Assembly: GCF_014191305.1 (NCBI RefSeq)
Contig: NZ_JACHWJ010000001.1
Location: 1-64,000, forward strand
Length of the DNA: 64,000 nt
Reading direction: 5' to 3'
Source of the DNA: Pseudoclavibacter helvolus
Lineage (GTDB): Bacteria > Actinomycetota > Actinomycetes > Actinomycetales > Microbacteriaceae
Shown: in pieces, positions 50,400 to 59,417 of the stretch
Layout of the letters: each line of letters opens with the position of its first letter
Numbering within the stretch: position 1 is the first letter of the stretch
The notes under the pieces: generated by a model
Told to the model about the DNA's origin: nothing
Seen by the model: the letters and a program-made list of their open reading frames with translations, nothing else
The model's database searches: none
Program-made: the position numbers and the translations under genes

Positions 50400-52301
50400 T
50401 CAGGCCCCGATGGGGGCCTTGGTCTGAGTGGATGTGGCAGCCGCATCCAGTGCACCGTGGACGGCGTCGAGCTCGGTGTAGAGGGCCGCTGGCACCTTCT
50501 CGCCGATGCTGTCGAAGTACTCGCGCGTCACGCCCACCTCGACGAGCCACGATGCTGGGTCGACCGTGAAGATCTCCTCGAGCGCCGCCGGGTCGAAGCC
50601 CTCGAGGCCCGAGATGTCGATGTCGCTCGTCACGGGCAGCTGGCCAATGGGGCTCTCGAGCGCCTCTGCGCGGTTCTCGAGCCGGTCCACGATCCACTTC
50701 ACGGCGCGCACGTTCTCGCCGAAGCCGGGCCAGAGGAACTTGCCGTCCTGGTCCTTGCGGAACCAGTTGACCTGGAAGATGCGTGGGGCCTTGTCGCCGA
50801 GGTCGGCACCGATGTTCAGCCAGTGGCCCCAGTAGTCGGCCATGTGGTAACCGGCGAACGGCTGCATGGCAAACGGGTCGCGGCGCAGGATGCCGACGGG
50901 TCCTTCAGCCGCGGCGGTCTGCTCGCTCGCGAGCGTCGCGCCGAGGAAGCAGCCGTGCTTCCAATCCTTGGACTCGAAGACCAGCGGAACGTTGCTCGCG
51001 CGGCGGCCTCCGAACAGGATGGCGTCGACAGGCACGCCGTCCGGCGCCTCCCAGGCGGGGGACAGGGTCGGGCACTGCGAGGCGCGCACGGTGAAGCGGG
51101 CGTTGGGATGCGCAGCCTTGGTCCCGGATTCCGGGGTCCAGTCGTTGCCCTGCCAGTCGATGAGGTGTGCAGGCGTCTCGTCGGTCATGCCCTCCCACCA
51201 CACGTCTCCGTCGTCCGTCAGCGCGACGTTCGTGAAGATGGTGTTCGTCTTAATGGTCTCCATCGCGACGGGGTTGGTGTCGTAGCCCGTGCCCGGTGCG
51301 ACTCCGAAGAAGCCGAACTCCGGGTTGATGGCGTTGAGGCGCCCGTCTGCGGCCTTGCGCATCCACACGATGTCGTCGCCGAGCGTCTCGACCTTCCAGC
51401 CGTCGAGCTTGGGCTTCATCATCGCGAAGTTCGTCTTGCCGGTCGCCGACGGGAACGCGCCCGTGAGCGTGTACGTCTTGCCCTCGGGGCTCGTGACCTG
51501 GATGAGGAGCATGTGCTCGGCCATCCAGCCCTCGTCGTGGCCCATCGCCGAGGCGATGCGCAGCGCAAAGCACTTCTTGCCGAGGAGCGCGTTGCCGCCG
51601 TAGCCGGAGCCGAACGAGATGATCTCGCGCGTCTCAGGGAAGTGGGTGATGTACTTCGACTCGTTGTGCGGCCAGGCGACGTCCGGACGGCTCGTGCCGT
51701 CCTCGAACTCAAGTGGGAAGCCGACGCTGTGCAGGGCCTTCACCCAGTCGCGGCCTGGCGTGAGGTGCTCGAGGGCGCCGTCGCCGGAGCGGGTCATGAG
51801 CGCCATCGAAAGCACGACGTAGGGGGAGTCGGTGATCTCGACGCCGTACTGCGTGATCGCGCCGCCGAGCGGCCCCATCGCGAACGGAACGACGTACATG
51901 GGGCGTCCGCGCATGGAGCCGTCGAAGAGGCCACTGAGCTCGGCCTTCATCTCGGCGGGTGCACGCCAGTTGTTCGTCGGGCCTGCGTCTTCCTCGTTCT
52001 CCGAGCAGATGTAGGTGCGGCTCTCGACACGGGCGACATCGCCGGCGTCGGAGCGGGCGAGGTAGGAACCGGGGCGAAGCTCTTCGTTGAGCTTGATGAG
52101 TGTGCCTGCTTCGACCATCTCGGCGGTGAGTGCGTCGATCTCCGCCTGCGAGCCGTCACACCACACGATGCGGCTCGGCTTCGTGAGTGCGGCGATCTCG
52201 CGAACCCAGTCGTTAACTTCTGGGTTCGCCGCCCGCTGCGGGACGTCGAGGTGAGGTTGTGCGTGTCGAGTCATTTCGATGCTGCTTTCACGGTTCTGCA
52301 T
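50400..52301 (-). CDS. pckG: Phosphoenolpyruvate carboxykinase (GTP)
   Basis: Gluconeogenic enzyme converting oxaloacetate and GTP to phosphoenolpyruvate. It has 633 residues from the ATG at 52301 (GGAG upstream); an ATG at 52274 would give the more usual length. GTP-PEPCK blocks are abundant: [30 protein letters not shown], the kinase loop [49 protein letters not shown] and [16 protein letters not shown]. In the kinase loop the usual FPSACGKTN cysteine is Thr287. Divergent from a RamB-like regulator, which in corynebacteria controls acetate and gluconeogenic genes, so regulation of pckG by its neighbour is plausible. Confidence 0.95.
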   Translation of the reverse strand: MQNRESSIEMTRHAQPHLDVPQRAANPEVNDWVREIAALTKPSRIVWCDGSQAEIDALTAEMVEAGTLIKLNEELRPGSYLARSDAGDVARVESRTYICSENEEDAGPTNNWRAPAEMKAELSGLFDGSMRGRPMYVVPFAMGPLGGAITQYGVEITDSPYVVLSMALMTRSGDGALEHLTPGRDWVKALHSVGFPLEFEDGTSRPDVAWPHNESKYITHFPETREIISFGSGYGGNALLGKKCFALRIASAMGHDEGWMAEHMLLIQVTSPEGKTYTLTGAFPSATGKTNFAMMKPKLDGWKVETLGDDIVWMRKAADGRLNAINPEFGFFGVAPGTGYDTNPVAMETIKTNTIFTNVALTDDGDVWWEGMTDETPAHLIDWQGNDWTPESGTKAAHPNARFTVRASQCPTLSPAWEAPDGVPVDAILFGGRRASNVPLVFESKDWKHGCFLGATLASEQTAAAEGPVGILRRDPFAMQPFAGYHMADYWGHWLNIGADLGDKAPRIFQVNWFRKDQDGKFLWPGFGENVRAVKWIVDRLENRAEALESPIGQLPVTSDIDISGLEGFDPAALEEIFTVDPASWLVEVGVTREYFDSIGEKVPAALYTELDAVHGALDAAATSTQTKAPIGA

Positions 52302-52391
52302 GCCAGCTATCTCCGGCTCACATGCGTACATGGCGTCGTACACCCAGTGTTGACCCGCCCGACGCACCAAAGGATGGAGATTGGCCGAGAA

Positions 52392-52405
52392 AAATGGCAA
52401 AATTT
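52392..52405. promoter_or_regulatory. Weak RamB-like motif between pckG and the RamB-like gene
   Basis: AAATGGCAAAATTT sits in the 138-bp divergent region in an otherwise GC-rich context. On the other strand it contains TTTTGC, resembling half of the TTTGCAAA-type RamB site recalled from corynebacteria. Offered as a candidate only. Confidence 0.3.
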
Positions 52406-52439
52406 CACGCATCAGCAATTCAGATGCCCGGAGGCACCC

Positions 52440-53957
52440 ATGAGCGGACTCGGTCCTTTCCCCGCTGCGCAAAAATCGTCAGCATCCAGAGGGAAAGGTG
52501 GCGCAGTGGACTCCCTCCTGCTCGGGCGGCGCATCCGCTTCTTCCGCAAGGAACGCTCGCTCACACTGGAAGCCCTCGGCGAGAAGACGGGCCTCCTCGC
52601 GAGCCAGCTGTCGCTCATCGAGAACGGCAAGCGCGAACCAAAGCTCTCCGTGCTGCAGCAACTCGCCGACGCATTCGACGTCGAGCTCAGCGACATGCTC
52701 GCCAACACGCCCCCTGACGACCGCTCCCGCCTCGAGATCGAGGTCGAGCGAGCCCAGACCTCAACCGTCTACCGGGAACTCGGACTGCCCCGCATCCCCT
52801 CCACCAAGTCGCTCTCCGACGAGGTGCTCCGCGCCCTTGCCGGCATGCACAGCGAGATCGTGCGGCGCCAGACCGAGGCGAGCGCGACCCCGGAGGAAGC
52901 ACGCCGTGCCAACACCGAGCTTCGCCTCGCGATGCGCGCCCACGACAACTACATGCCAGACCTCGACAAGCTCGCCGACGAGCTGCTCAGCCGCGTCGAC
53001 CACACCCGTGGCGCACTCATGCACCACTCGGTTGGCAAGATGGCGGACCACCTCGGGTTCCAGCTCATCTACGTCAACGACCTACCCCGCTCGACCCGCT
53101 CCATCACCGACCTCGAGAACGGCCGCATCTACCTGCCGCCTGCCTCCATCCCTGGCGGGCACGGGCTGCGGGCGATGGCGCTGCAGGCCATGGCGCACCG
53201 GGTGCTCGGTCACCGTCGCCCGGAGGACTACGCGGACTTCCTGCGCCAGCGTCTGGAGATCAACTACTTCGCGGCGGCCTGCCTCATGCCGGAGGCGCGG
53301 TCGGTCGCGTTCCTCCGTGACGCGAAGGAACGCCGCGACATGGCCGTCGAGGACTTCCGTGACGCGTTTGGCGTGACCCACGAGGCCGCAGCCCTTCGGA
53401 TGACGAACCTGCTCACCTCCCACCTCGACATCAAACTGCACTTCCTGCGCGTCGACGACAAGGGCTCGATCTCGAAGGCCTACGAGAATGACGGGCTCCC
53501 GCTTCCGCAGGACGTCACGGGGTCAGTTGAGGGACAGTTCGTGTGCCGTAAGTTCTCGGCGGTGAGCTCCCTGGCCCGCACGAACCGCACGACCGAGACG
53601 TACCAGTACACGGACACCCCGGCCGGCACGTTCTGGTGCTCGACGCAGACAGGCCACGCGGATGCTGGCGAGTTCTCCATCACGATCGGGGTGCCGTTCG
53701 ACGAGGCACGCTGGTTCCGTGGGCGCGACACGAAGCAGCGCGCATCCTCGACCTGCCCGGACGGCGCCTGCTGCCGCACGCCGGGCGCTGACCTCAGCGA
53801 GCGCTGGTCGGCGAAGGCCTGGCCGAGCGCTCGGGTGCACGCGCACGTCTTCTCGCCGCTGCCCACCGGAGACTTCCCAGGCGTCGACCAGCGCGAAGTG
53901 TTCGAGTTCCTCGAGCGCCACGACATCGACGCCGACAGGGCGACCGCAGACGCCTAG
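52440..53957 (+). CDS. RamB/ScfR-type transcriptional regulator (XRE HTH plus IrrE-like and C-terminal domains)
   Basis: A 505-residue regulator. The N-terminal XRE helix-turn-helix spans about residues 28-85 ([50 protein letters not shown]). A central DUF955/IrrE-like segment contains [39 protein letters not shown]; the classical HExxH is degenerate (MAHRVLGH). The C-terminal domain has the Cys-containing blocks [15 protein letters not shown] and CPDGACC. This is the layout of RamB of Corynebacterium and related short-chain fatty acid regulators. The ATG at 52440 with GGAGG 5 bases upstream fixes the start; the huge upstream frame is antisense to pckG. Confidence 0.88.
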   Translation: MSGLGPFPAAQKSSASRGKGGAVDSLLLGRRIRFFRKERSLTLEALGEKTGLLASQLSLIENGKREPKLSVLQQLADAFDVELSDMLANTPPDDRSRLEIEVERAQTSTVYRELGLPRIPSTKSLSDEVLRALAGMHSEIVRRQTEASATPEEARRANTELRLAMRAHDNYMPDLDKLADELLSRVDHTRGALMHHSVGKMADHLGFQLIYVNDLPRSTRSITDLENGRIYLPPASIPGGHGLRAMALQAMAHRVLGHRRPEDYADFLRQRLEINYFAAACLMPEARSVAFLRDAKERRDMAVEDFRDAFGVTHEAAALRMTNLLTSHLDIKLHFLRVDDKGSISKAYENDGLPLPQDVTGSVEGQFVCRKFSAVSSLARTNRTTETYQYTDTPAGTFWCSTQTGHADAGEFSITIGVPFDEARWFRGRDTKQRASSTCPDGACCRTPGADLSERWSAKAWPSARVHAHVFSPLPTGDFPGVDQREVFEFLERHDIDADRATADA

Positions 53958-53970
53958 GTGGGGCGCGGGC

Positions 53971-53997
53971 GTGCTTTCTGGGGGAAAACCCCCGCAC
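53971..53997. terminator. Hairpin after the RamB-like gene
   Basis: GTGC and GGGGG pair with CCCCC and GCAC around an AAAA loop, with TTTCT bulged on one side. It lies 14 bp after the stop. A terminator candidate without a T-run. Confidence 0.5.
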
Positions 53998-54052
53998 AGG
54001 TGTGAGGGAGGCTCCGTGTTGCCCGGAAGCGCGCGACCATAGCGTTGTGGAC

Positions 54053-55282
54053 ATGAAGAACAACGTCAAGCAGTTGAGTCTGACCTCGCTGCACCTCGCC
54101 GCCGGCGGCGTCATCGCGCCGCTCCTGCTCTCACTCCTCTTCGGCCTGCTCGGCCTCGGCGTCGGACTCCTCTTTGTGCTCGGCGTCGGCGTCTTCTTCC
54201 TCGCCGGTCTCGCGTTCGCTTTCCGGGGTATCTCGGCCTTCGAGCGGCGCCGGGTCGCGGCCCTCTACAACCGGCCGCTCGACGACTCCGGGATGCGCCG
54301 CTCTCGTCGCCGGGACGGGTGGCGGTTTGTGCTCACGCCGCTCGTCCAGTTCGCCGACGGGGCCAACTGGAAGGCGATGCTGCACCTCGTGATCGTCGCC
54401 GTGCTCGGCACGCTGACGCTCGGTGCGCTCCAACTGGGCGTCTCCGGTGTGTTCGCGCTCTTCTCCCCGCTCCAGAACCGGGAGGACCTCAGCCTGTGGG
54501 GCATGGACTTCGCGGTCACCCCGTTCATCGGCGTCCTCATCGGCATCGGGATGCTGCTGGTCGCCATCGCGCTCATCGTCGCGTTCGCGTACGTGCAGCG
54601 CGCCGCATCCGTCAGCCTCCTCTCCCGTGACCGGGAGCAGCAGCTCGAGGAGGAGGTTCGGGACGCGGGCCGCCGCCGTACCGTCGCCGTGCGTGGCGCT
54701 GCCACGGAGCGCGACCGCATCGAGCGGGATCTGCACGACAGCGTGCAGCCCCGCCTCGTGTCGATCGGGATGACGCTCGGCATGGCCAAGCAGAAGCTCG
54801 GCTCAGACCCGACCCGCGCGGCGGAGCTCATCGACGAGGCACACGCCTCGACGAAGGAGGCCGTCACCGAGTTGCGTCAGCTCGCCCGCGGTTTCCAGCC
54901 CGCAGTGCTCACCGACCGCGGCCTCGATGCCGCCCTCTCCGGACTCGCCGCCCGATCCCACATTCCCGTGGTGCTCGACGCCCAGCTGCCCGGCCGCTGC
55001 TCGAAAGACGCGGAGGCCGCCGTATACTTCGCGGTCGCCGAGTCGCTCGGCAACGCGGCGAAGCACTCGGGGGCCTCGGAGATCTCGGTGCAGGCCCGCA
55101 TGCGCGGCTCGATGCTCTGGGCGCGCATCCAGGACGACGGACGTGGCGGCGCACGGCTCATCCCCGGCGGCGGACTCGACGGAGTGACCGACCGCATCGA
55201 AGCCGCTGGCGGCGGTATCACGATCTCCAGCCCGCCAGAAGGACCCACGACGATCGAGGTGAGCGTGCCATGCGCATCCTGA
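54053..55282 (+). CDS. Two-component sensor histidine kinase (NarL/LiaS class)
   Basis: A 409-residue membrane kinase. Two N-terminal helices (about 10-60) and two further helices (105-180) flank a cytoplasmic stretch. The dimerisation/phosphoacceptor region reads TERDRIERDLHDSVQPRLVSIGM, the HisKA_3 type in which the His of LHD is phosphorylated. The ATPase domain has VAESLGNAAKHS (N-box) and DDGRGG (G-box). The start is ATG at 54053 without a clear ribosome-binding site; a TAGCGT element 7 bases upstream could make the transcript nearly leaderless. It overlaps the response regulator gene by 13 bp. Confidence 0.9.
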   Translation: MKNNVKQLSLTSLHLAAGGVIAPLLLSLLFGLLGLGVGLLFVLGVGVFFLAGLAFAFRGISAFERRRVAALYNRPLDDSGMRRSRRRDGWRFVLTPLVQFADGANWKAMLHLVIVAVLGTLTLGALQLGVSGVFALFSPLQNREDLSLWGMDFAVTPFIGVLIGIGMLLVAIALIVAFAYVQRAASVSLLSRDREQQLEEEVRDAGRRRTVAVRGAATERDRIERDLHDSVQPRLVSIGMTLGMAKQKLGSDPTRAAELIDEAHASTKEAVTELRQLARGFQPAVLTDRGLDAALSGLAARSHIPVVLDAQLPGRCSKDAEAAVYFAVAESLGNAAKHSGASEISVQARMRGSMLWARIQDDGRGGARLIPGGGLDGVTDRIEAAGGGITISSPPEGPTTIEVSVPCAS

Positions 55283-55998
55283 TCTGCGAAGACTCCGCGC
55301 TCCTGAGAGAGGGCATTGCCCGCCTGCTCGAGGACGCCGGTCACACCATGGTCGGCATCCTCGCCGACGACGGGCGCCTCGACCGACTCGTCGCCGAGAC
55401 CGACCCCGAGCTCGTGATCCTCGACGTTCGCCTCCCGCCGGGGTTCACCGACGAGGGGATCCGCGCGGCGCTCCGGCTCAGGGCAAGTGACCCAGGCCTG
55501 GCCGTGCTCGTGCTCTCGCAGTATGTCGAGGAGCGCTACGCGTCAGAGCTCATCTCGAGCTCGCGCGGCGGCCTCGGCTACCTGCTCAAGGACCGGGTCG
55601 CCGACGTCGAGCAGTTCCTCGCCGGCGTCGACAGTGTCGCGGCGGGTGGCACGGTGCTCGACCCGGAGGTCGTCGCCCAGCTCCTCGCCCGTAAGACGAG
55701 GGATGCGCGCTTCGAGCGGCTCACACCCCGTGAGTCGGAGGTGCTTGGCCTCATGGCCGAGGGCCGCTCGAACCACGCCATCGCAGAAGCGCTCCACGTG
55801 AGCGCTGGCAGCGTCGAGAAGCACATCTCGGCTGTCTTCCAGAAGCTCGAGCTCGACCAGGGCGATGGCGGCAACCGCAGGGTGCTGGCCGTCCTCGCTC
55901 ACCTCGACGGGCAAGGGCACGCGCCCCGTCAGCACTCACAGACACACCTCGATGGACAGGGCCACGCGGCCCGCGCCACGAACGGAGAACTCCGATGA
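55270..55998 (+). CDS. LuxR/NarL-family response regulator
   Basis: A 242-residue regulator. The receiver domain starts MRILICEDSALLREGIARLL, with the phosphorylation site in VILDVRLPPG and the conserved Lys in GYLLKDRV. The LuxR-type helix-turn-helix is RLTPRESEVLGLMAEGRSNHAIAEALHVSAGSVEKHISAVFQKL. After it comes an extra tail of about 30 residues with two copies of HLDGQGHA, encoded by a 45-bp imperfect direct repeat. Partner of the upstream kinase and coupled by ATGA to the DUF4097 gene downstream. Confidence 0.92.
   Translation: MRILICEDSALLREGIARLLEDAGHTMVGILADDGRLDRLVAETDPELVILDVRLPPGFTDEGIRAALRLRASDPGLAVLVLSQYVEERYASELISSSRGGLGYLLKDRVADVEQFLAGVDSVAAGGTVLDPEVVAQLLARKTRDARFERLTPRESEVLGLMAEGRSNHAIAEALHVSAGSVEKHISAVFQKLELDQGDGGNRRVLAVLAHLDGQGHAPRQHSQTHLDGQGHAARATNGELR
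55900..55974. repeat. Imperfect direct repeat (45-bp period) at the end of the response regulator gene
   Basis: CACCTCGACGGGCAAGGGCA and CACCTCGATGGACAGGGCCA are spaced 45 bp apart and encode HLDGQGHAPR and HLDGQGHAAR. A local duplication that lengthens the C-terminal tail without breaking the frame. Confidence 0.8.
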
Positions 55999-56834
55999 CC
56001 ACTCCAATTCTCGAACCGGACACGCGCCCGGACGCTCAGGGTGACAGCCCGAAGCGCTTCGGCTGGATCACGATCTCGGTCGCCATCGTCGGCGGTCTTG
56101 TCGTCGCCGGGACGCTGACCAGCGCCGTGTTCAACAACCTCCGCGACGTCATGCGCGACGAGACGACGATCACTCAGTCCGTCTCCGGAGTCTCGTCGCT
56201 GCGTGTCGACGCCGAATCTGTCGGCATGGAGATTCAGTTCGGCGACGTCTCGGAAGCCGAGCTGCGCGTCGAGACGCGCGGCTTCAGGTCTGCGAGCGAG
56301 TGGCAGCTCGAGACCGAGGGCGGCGAGCTCTCCGTCGAGCGGGTGAGCGGCGGCCGGGGCGGCGGCCCCTTCGGTGGCGAGCAGGAGCTCACGCTGACAC
56401 TCCCGAAGACCCTCGAAGGTGAAGACCTGGACGCCCAGATCACCGTCACCTCTGGTGCTGCGAGCATCGAGGGCGACTTCGGCGACCTCGTCATCGAGAC
56501 GAACTCCGGCGCCAGCAACTTCGACGGGTCTGCCGCCAACCTCACTGCCACGACAGGGTCCGGAGCGTCCAACATCGATGCCGACGTGGCCGGCGAGCTT
56601 GTCCTCTCGACCAGCTCCGGGGCGCTCAACGCGGTCTTCGGCGGCACCCAGCCGACGAGCATCAACATCTCGTTGGAGTCTGGCTTCGGCAGCGTCTCGC
56701 TCCCGGACGGCGAGTACAAGGTCGAGTCGAACCTCAACGAGTCGGGCGCCGCGAACGTCAATGTCCGCCAGTCAGATTCGTCGAAGAGCACGCTCTCGGT
56801 GTCGGTCGGCTCGGGATTGCTGACGGTTGAGTAG
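55995..56834 (+). CDS. Membrane-anchored DUF4097-type beta-helical protein
   Basis: A 279-residue protein: a short cytoplasmic N-terminus, one transmembrane helix (about 24-46, WITISVAIVGGLVVAGTLTSAVF), then an extracytoplasmic repeat-rich beta domain of the DUF4097 type. Strand repeats such as SGAASIEGDFGDLVIETNSGASNFDGSAANL are visible. The start ATG overlaps the response regulator stop (ATGA). In LiaFSR-like systems such a protein senses or modulates envelope stress signalling, which fits the kinase/regulator pair upstream (inference). Confidence 0.8.
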   Translation: MTTPILEPDTRPDAQGDSPKRFGWITISVAIVGGLVVAGTLTSAVFNNLRDVMRDETTITQSVSGVSSLRVDAESVGMEIQFGDVSEAELRVETRGFRSASEWQLETEGGELSVERVSGGRGGGPFGGEQELTLTLPKTLEGEDLDAQITVTSGAASIEGDFGDLVIETNSGASNFDGSAANLTATTGSGASNIDADVAGELVLSTSSGALNAVFGGTQPTSINISLESGFGSVSLPDGEYKVESNLNESGAANVNVRQSDSSKSTLSVSVGSGLLTVE

Positions 56835-56865
56835 CCCGGTTGAGTAGCTCGGTCGAGGAGCTCGG
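56825..56865. repeat. 13-bp tandem repeat covering the stop of the DUF4097 gene
   Basis: Units GGTTGAGTAGCCC, GGTTGAGTAGCTC and GGTCGAGGAGCTC follow head to tail. The stop codon of the DUF4097 gene lies in the first unit. The rest of the 64-bp gap to the convergent ABC gene shows no clear terminator. Confidence 0.75.
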
Positions 56866-56898
56866 CAGATCCCTTCTCGCGGGATGCACCCGGTCAGC

Positions 56899-58536
56899 TC
56901 AGCGCACCTCGAGGCTCTTATGGGCTTCGAGGAGGGCGCGGCTGGCCGGGTGATTCGGCGCGCGGAAGAGCTCGGCGACAGGCGCCGTCTCGACGAGTTC
57001 GCCGTGGCTCATGACGGCGACACGGTCGGAGAGCTGGGCTACGACGGCCAGGTCGTGCGAGATGAAGAGGCAGGCGAGGCCAAGCTCGTCGACGAGCCGC
57101 TGGATGAGCGTGAGCACCTGCGCCTGCACGGTCACGTCGAGCGATGACACCGGTTCGTCGCACAGCAGCACCTCGGGCTTCGGTGCGAGGGCCCTGGCGA
57201 TGGCCACGCGCTGGCGTTGCCCACCGCTGAGGTGCAGCGGCCGGAGCCCCGCGATCGATGCGTCGAGGCCGACCTGCTCCAGCGCCGCGCTGATGCCGGC
57301 GCGGTTGGCGCGCGCCGAGGTCGAGCGCCCCGCCGTGAGCGCGTCGGCGAGGATCTCGCCCGTCGTGCGGCGCGGATCGAAGCTCGAGAGCGCGTCCTGC
57401 GGAACGTAGCCGAGCTTGGGCCGCCGCTTCCGGCGGAGTCTCTCCGGCGCGGGGGTCCAGGGTTCACCGAGGAACACGACGGACCCGGCGTCGGGCCGCT
57501 CGAGGCCAAGCGCGATGCGCGCGAGGGTCGATTTTCCGGAGCCCGAGCTTCCGACGATGCCAAGCGTTTCGCCGCGGGAGAGTCGGAACGATGCCTCCTG
57601 CACTGCCCGGACGGGCGGGGCCCCGACGCTGCGGAAGGCCTTGGAGACGCCACGCACCTCAAGGATCGGGGGAGTCGCATCCGCCGGCGCCTCGGCGTCG
57701 GGGGAGCCGGAGCCGGAGCTTGACTTCGGCTGCGCGGCCAGCAGCTCGCGCGTGACGCGGTGTTCCGGCTGCCGGAAGAGCTGCTCAGTTGATGCCGTCT
57801 CGACGATGAGGCCCTCGCTCATGACGGCGACCCGGTCGGCGAGGCGCTGCACGACGCCGAGGTCGTGCGTGATGAACAGGATCGTCGTGCCGTCGGCCTT
57901 GAGCGTCTCGAAGAGCGTGATGAGCTGCGCCTGCACCGCCTGGTCGACCGAGCTCGTCGGCTCGTCGGCGATGAGGAGCTCGGGATCGCCCGCCAGCGCG
58001 GCCGCGATGAGCACGCGCTGGCGCTGGCCGCCTGAGAGCTGCCCGCTGCGGCGCCGCGCGATCGTCGCTGGCTCCTCGAGGCCGACACGGGCCAGCAACT
58101 CGAGCACTCGGGCACGCCGAGCCTCGCGGCCGAGGTCACTGTGCAACCTGATTGCGTCCTCAACCTCGCGCCACACGGGGCGGAGGGGGTCGAGCGCCAC
58201 AAGCGCATCCTGGTGCACGAGCCCGATGCGTGCGCCGCGGATCGCTCGCCAGGCGCTGTCGCCGCTCCTCGCCGGCAACGCGGTGCCGTCGAGGCGCAGC
58301 GCGTTGGCCTCGATTCGCGCGCCCTCGCCGCTCAGCCCGAGCAGCGACCTGGCCGTGACGGACTTCCCCGATCCCGATTCGCCGACCAGCGCGAGGCACT
58401 CGCCGCGCCGCACCTCGAAGGTGACCCCGCGCACGGCCTCGAAGTCGCCGAACGAGACCCGCAGGTCCTCGACCTCCGCGACGGGCGGCGCGCCCCGCGC
58501 ATCCGGGTCTGCGCCGGTGTTGGTAGTGGTGATCAC
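56899..58536 (-). CDS. Dipeptide/oligopeptide-type ABC transporter, fused double ATP-binding protein (DppD-DppF)
   Basis: A 545-residue protein with two complete ABC ATPase domains. Domain 1 (about 20-260) has Walker A GESGSGKS, signature LSGGQRQRV, Walker B LLIADEPTSSVD and H-loop FITHDLGVV. Domain 2 (about 290-540) has GSSGSGKST, LSGGQRQRVAIARAL, LLCDEPVSSLD and FISHDLAVV. The linker is Ser/Gly/Pro-rich. The GTG start at 58536 overlaps the stop of the permease gene (GTGA). It powers import by the two permeases and the lipoprotein upstream in the same operon. Confidence 0.93.
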   Translation of the reverse strand: MITTTNTGADPDARGAPPVAEVEDLRVSFGDFEAVRGVTFEVRRGECLALVGESGSGKSVTARSLLGLSGEGARIEANALRLDGTALPARSGDSAWRAIRGARIGLVHQDALVALDPLRPVWREVEDAIRLHSDLGREARRARVLELLARVGLEEPATIARRRSGQLSGGQRQRVLIAAALAGDPELLIADEPTSSVDQAVQAQLITLFETLKADGTTILFITHDLGVVQRLADRVAVMSEGLIVETASTEQLFRQPEHRVTRELLAAQPKSSSGSGSPDAEAPADATPPILEVRGVSKAFRSVGAPPVRAVQEASFRLSRGETLGIVGSSGSGKSTLARIALGLERPDAGSVVFLGEPWTPAPERLRRKRRPKLGYVPQDALSSFDPRRTTGEILADALTAGRSTSARANRAGISAALEQVGLDASIAGLRPLHLSGGQRQRVAIARALAPKPEVLLCDEPVSSLDVTVQAQVLTLIQRLVDELGLACLFISHDLAVVAQLSDRVAVMSHGELVETAPVAELFRAPNHPASRALLEAHKSLEVR

Positions 58537-59417
58537 GATGCCTGCCTCGTGCGTTGCTGCATGATGCGGCCGAGCAGCGTCGCCGTGACGGCCGCGCCGA
58601 CGATGGCCGTTCCAGGGAAGATCGTGAGCCACCAGCTGCCGGTCGGCAGGTAGAGACGGCCGGTCGAGAGCATCGACCCCCACTCTGGGCTGGGCGGCGG
58701 CTCGCCGAGCCCGAGGTAGCTGAGGGCGGCGGCCCAGACGATCGCCTGCCCGAGACCAAGCGTCGCGAGCGAGAAGAGCGGCCACGCGACGTTCGGCACG
58801 AGCGTGCGCGCAAACGTGTGCCAGCGCGACCGTCCGAGCACGAGGTCGGCCTCAACGTAGCCGCTCGCCCGCACGCGAAGCACTTGCGAGCGGATGAGCC
58901 GGGCGTACCCCGGCGCTGTCGAGAGGCCGACGGCGATGGTCGTCGTGACGACGCCAGGGCCCGCGAGCACGATCAGCAGGAGCGCGAGCAGAATGCCGGG
59001 GAACGCGAAGAACACCTCGACGATCCTCGTCGTGCCGAAATCGAGCCACTTCGGGCCGAGGCCTGCCGCGAGCCCGAAGACGGCGCCGAGCAACAGCCCG
59101 ATGGCAGTCGCCAGCGCACCGATCGTGAGCGACGAGGCGGCACCGTGCACCACCCGCGTGTAGACGCCGCGCCCCGATTCGTCAGTGCCGAACGGATGCG
59201 CGGGGCTCGGCGCCGAGAAGGCGTCTGCCGGATTCACGGCGAGCGGGTCGCCGGGCGCGAGCACTGAGGGGAGGGCCGCGGCGATGACGTAGAACGCGGC
59301 CACGCCGAGCCAGAGCACGAGAGAGAGCCGGTGCCGCGAGCCGGACTGCGTGCGGGCGCCGCGCCGCGTCGTCGAGCCTGAGCGCGCATCCCGGACCGCC
59401 GCCGCTTCGAGGCTCAT
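58533..59417 (-). CDS. ABC transporter permease (DppC type)
   Basis: A 294-residue inner-membrane permease with about six helices. An N-terminal cytoplasmic segment precedes the characteristic HPFGTDESGRGVYTRVVHGA block after the first helix. The EAA-type loop that docks on the ATPase lies around GYVEADLVLGRSRWHTFARTLVPNV. It is coupled to the DppB-type permease upstream (ATGA, 59414-59417) and to the ATPase downstream. The substrate is probably a peptide or nickel-type ligand, as for the PepT family; it cannot be narrowed from sequence. Confidence 0.92.
   Translation of the reverse strand: MSLEAAAVRDARSGSTTRRGARTQSGSRHRLSLVLWLGVAAFYVIAAALPSVLAPGDPLAVNPADAFSAPSPAHPFGTDESGRGVYTRVVHGAASSLTIGALATAIGLLLGAVFGLAAGLGPKWLDFGTTRIVEVFFAFPGILLALLLIVLAGPGVVTTTIAVGLSTAPGYARLIRSQVLRVRASGYVEADLVLGRSRWHTFARTLVPNVAWPLFSLATLGLGQAIVWAAALSYLGLGEPPPSPEWGSMLSTGRLYLPTGSWWLTIFPGTAIVGAAVTATLLGRIMQQRTRQAS

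Noticed and set aside
50208-52439. 5' extension of the RamB-like gene to a 1249-residue protein
   Set aside because: The extension is antisense to pckG; a strong ribosome-binding site and ATG at 52440 mark the real start.
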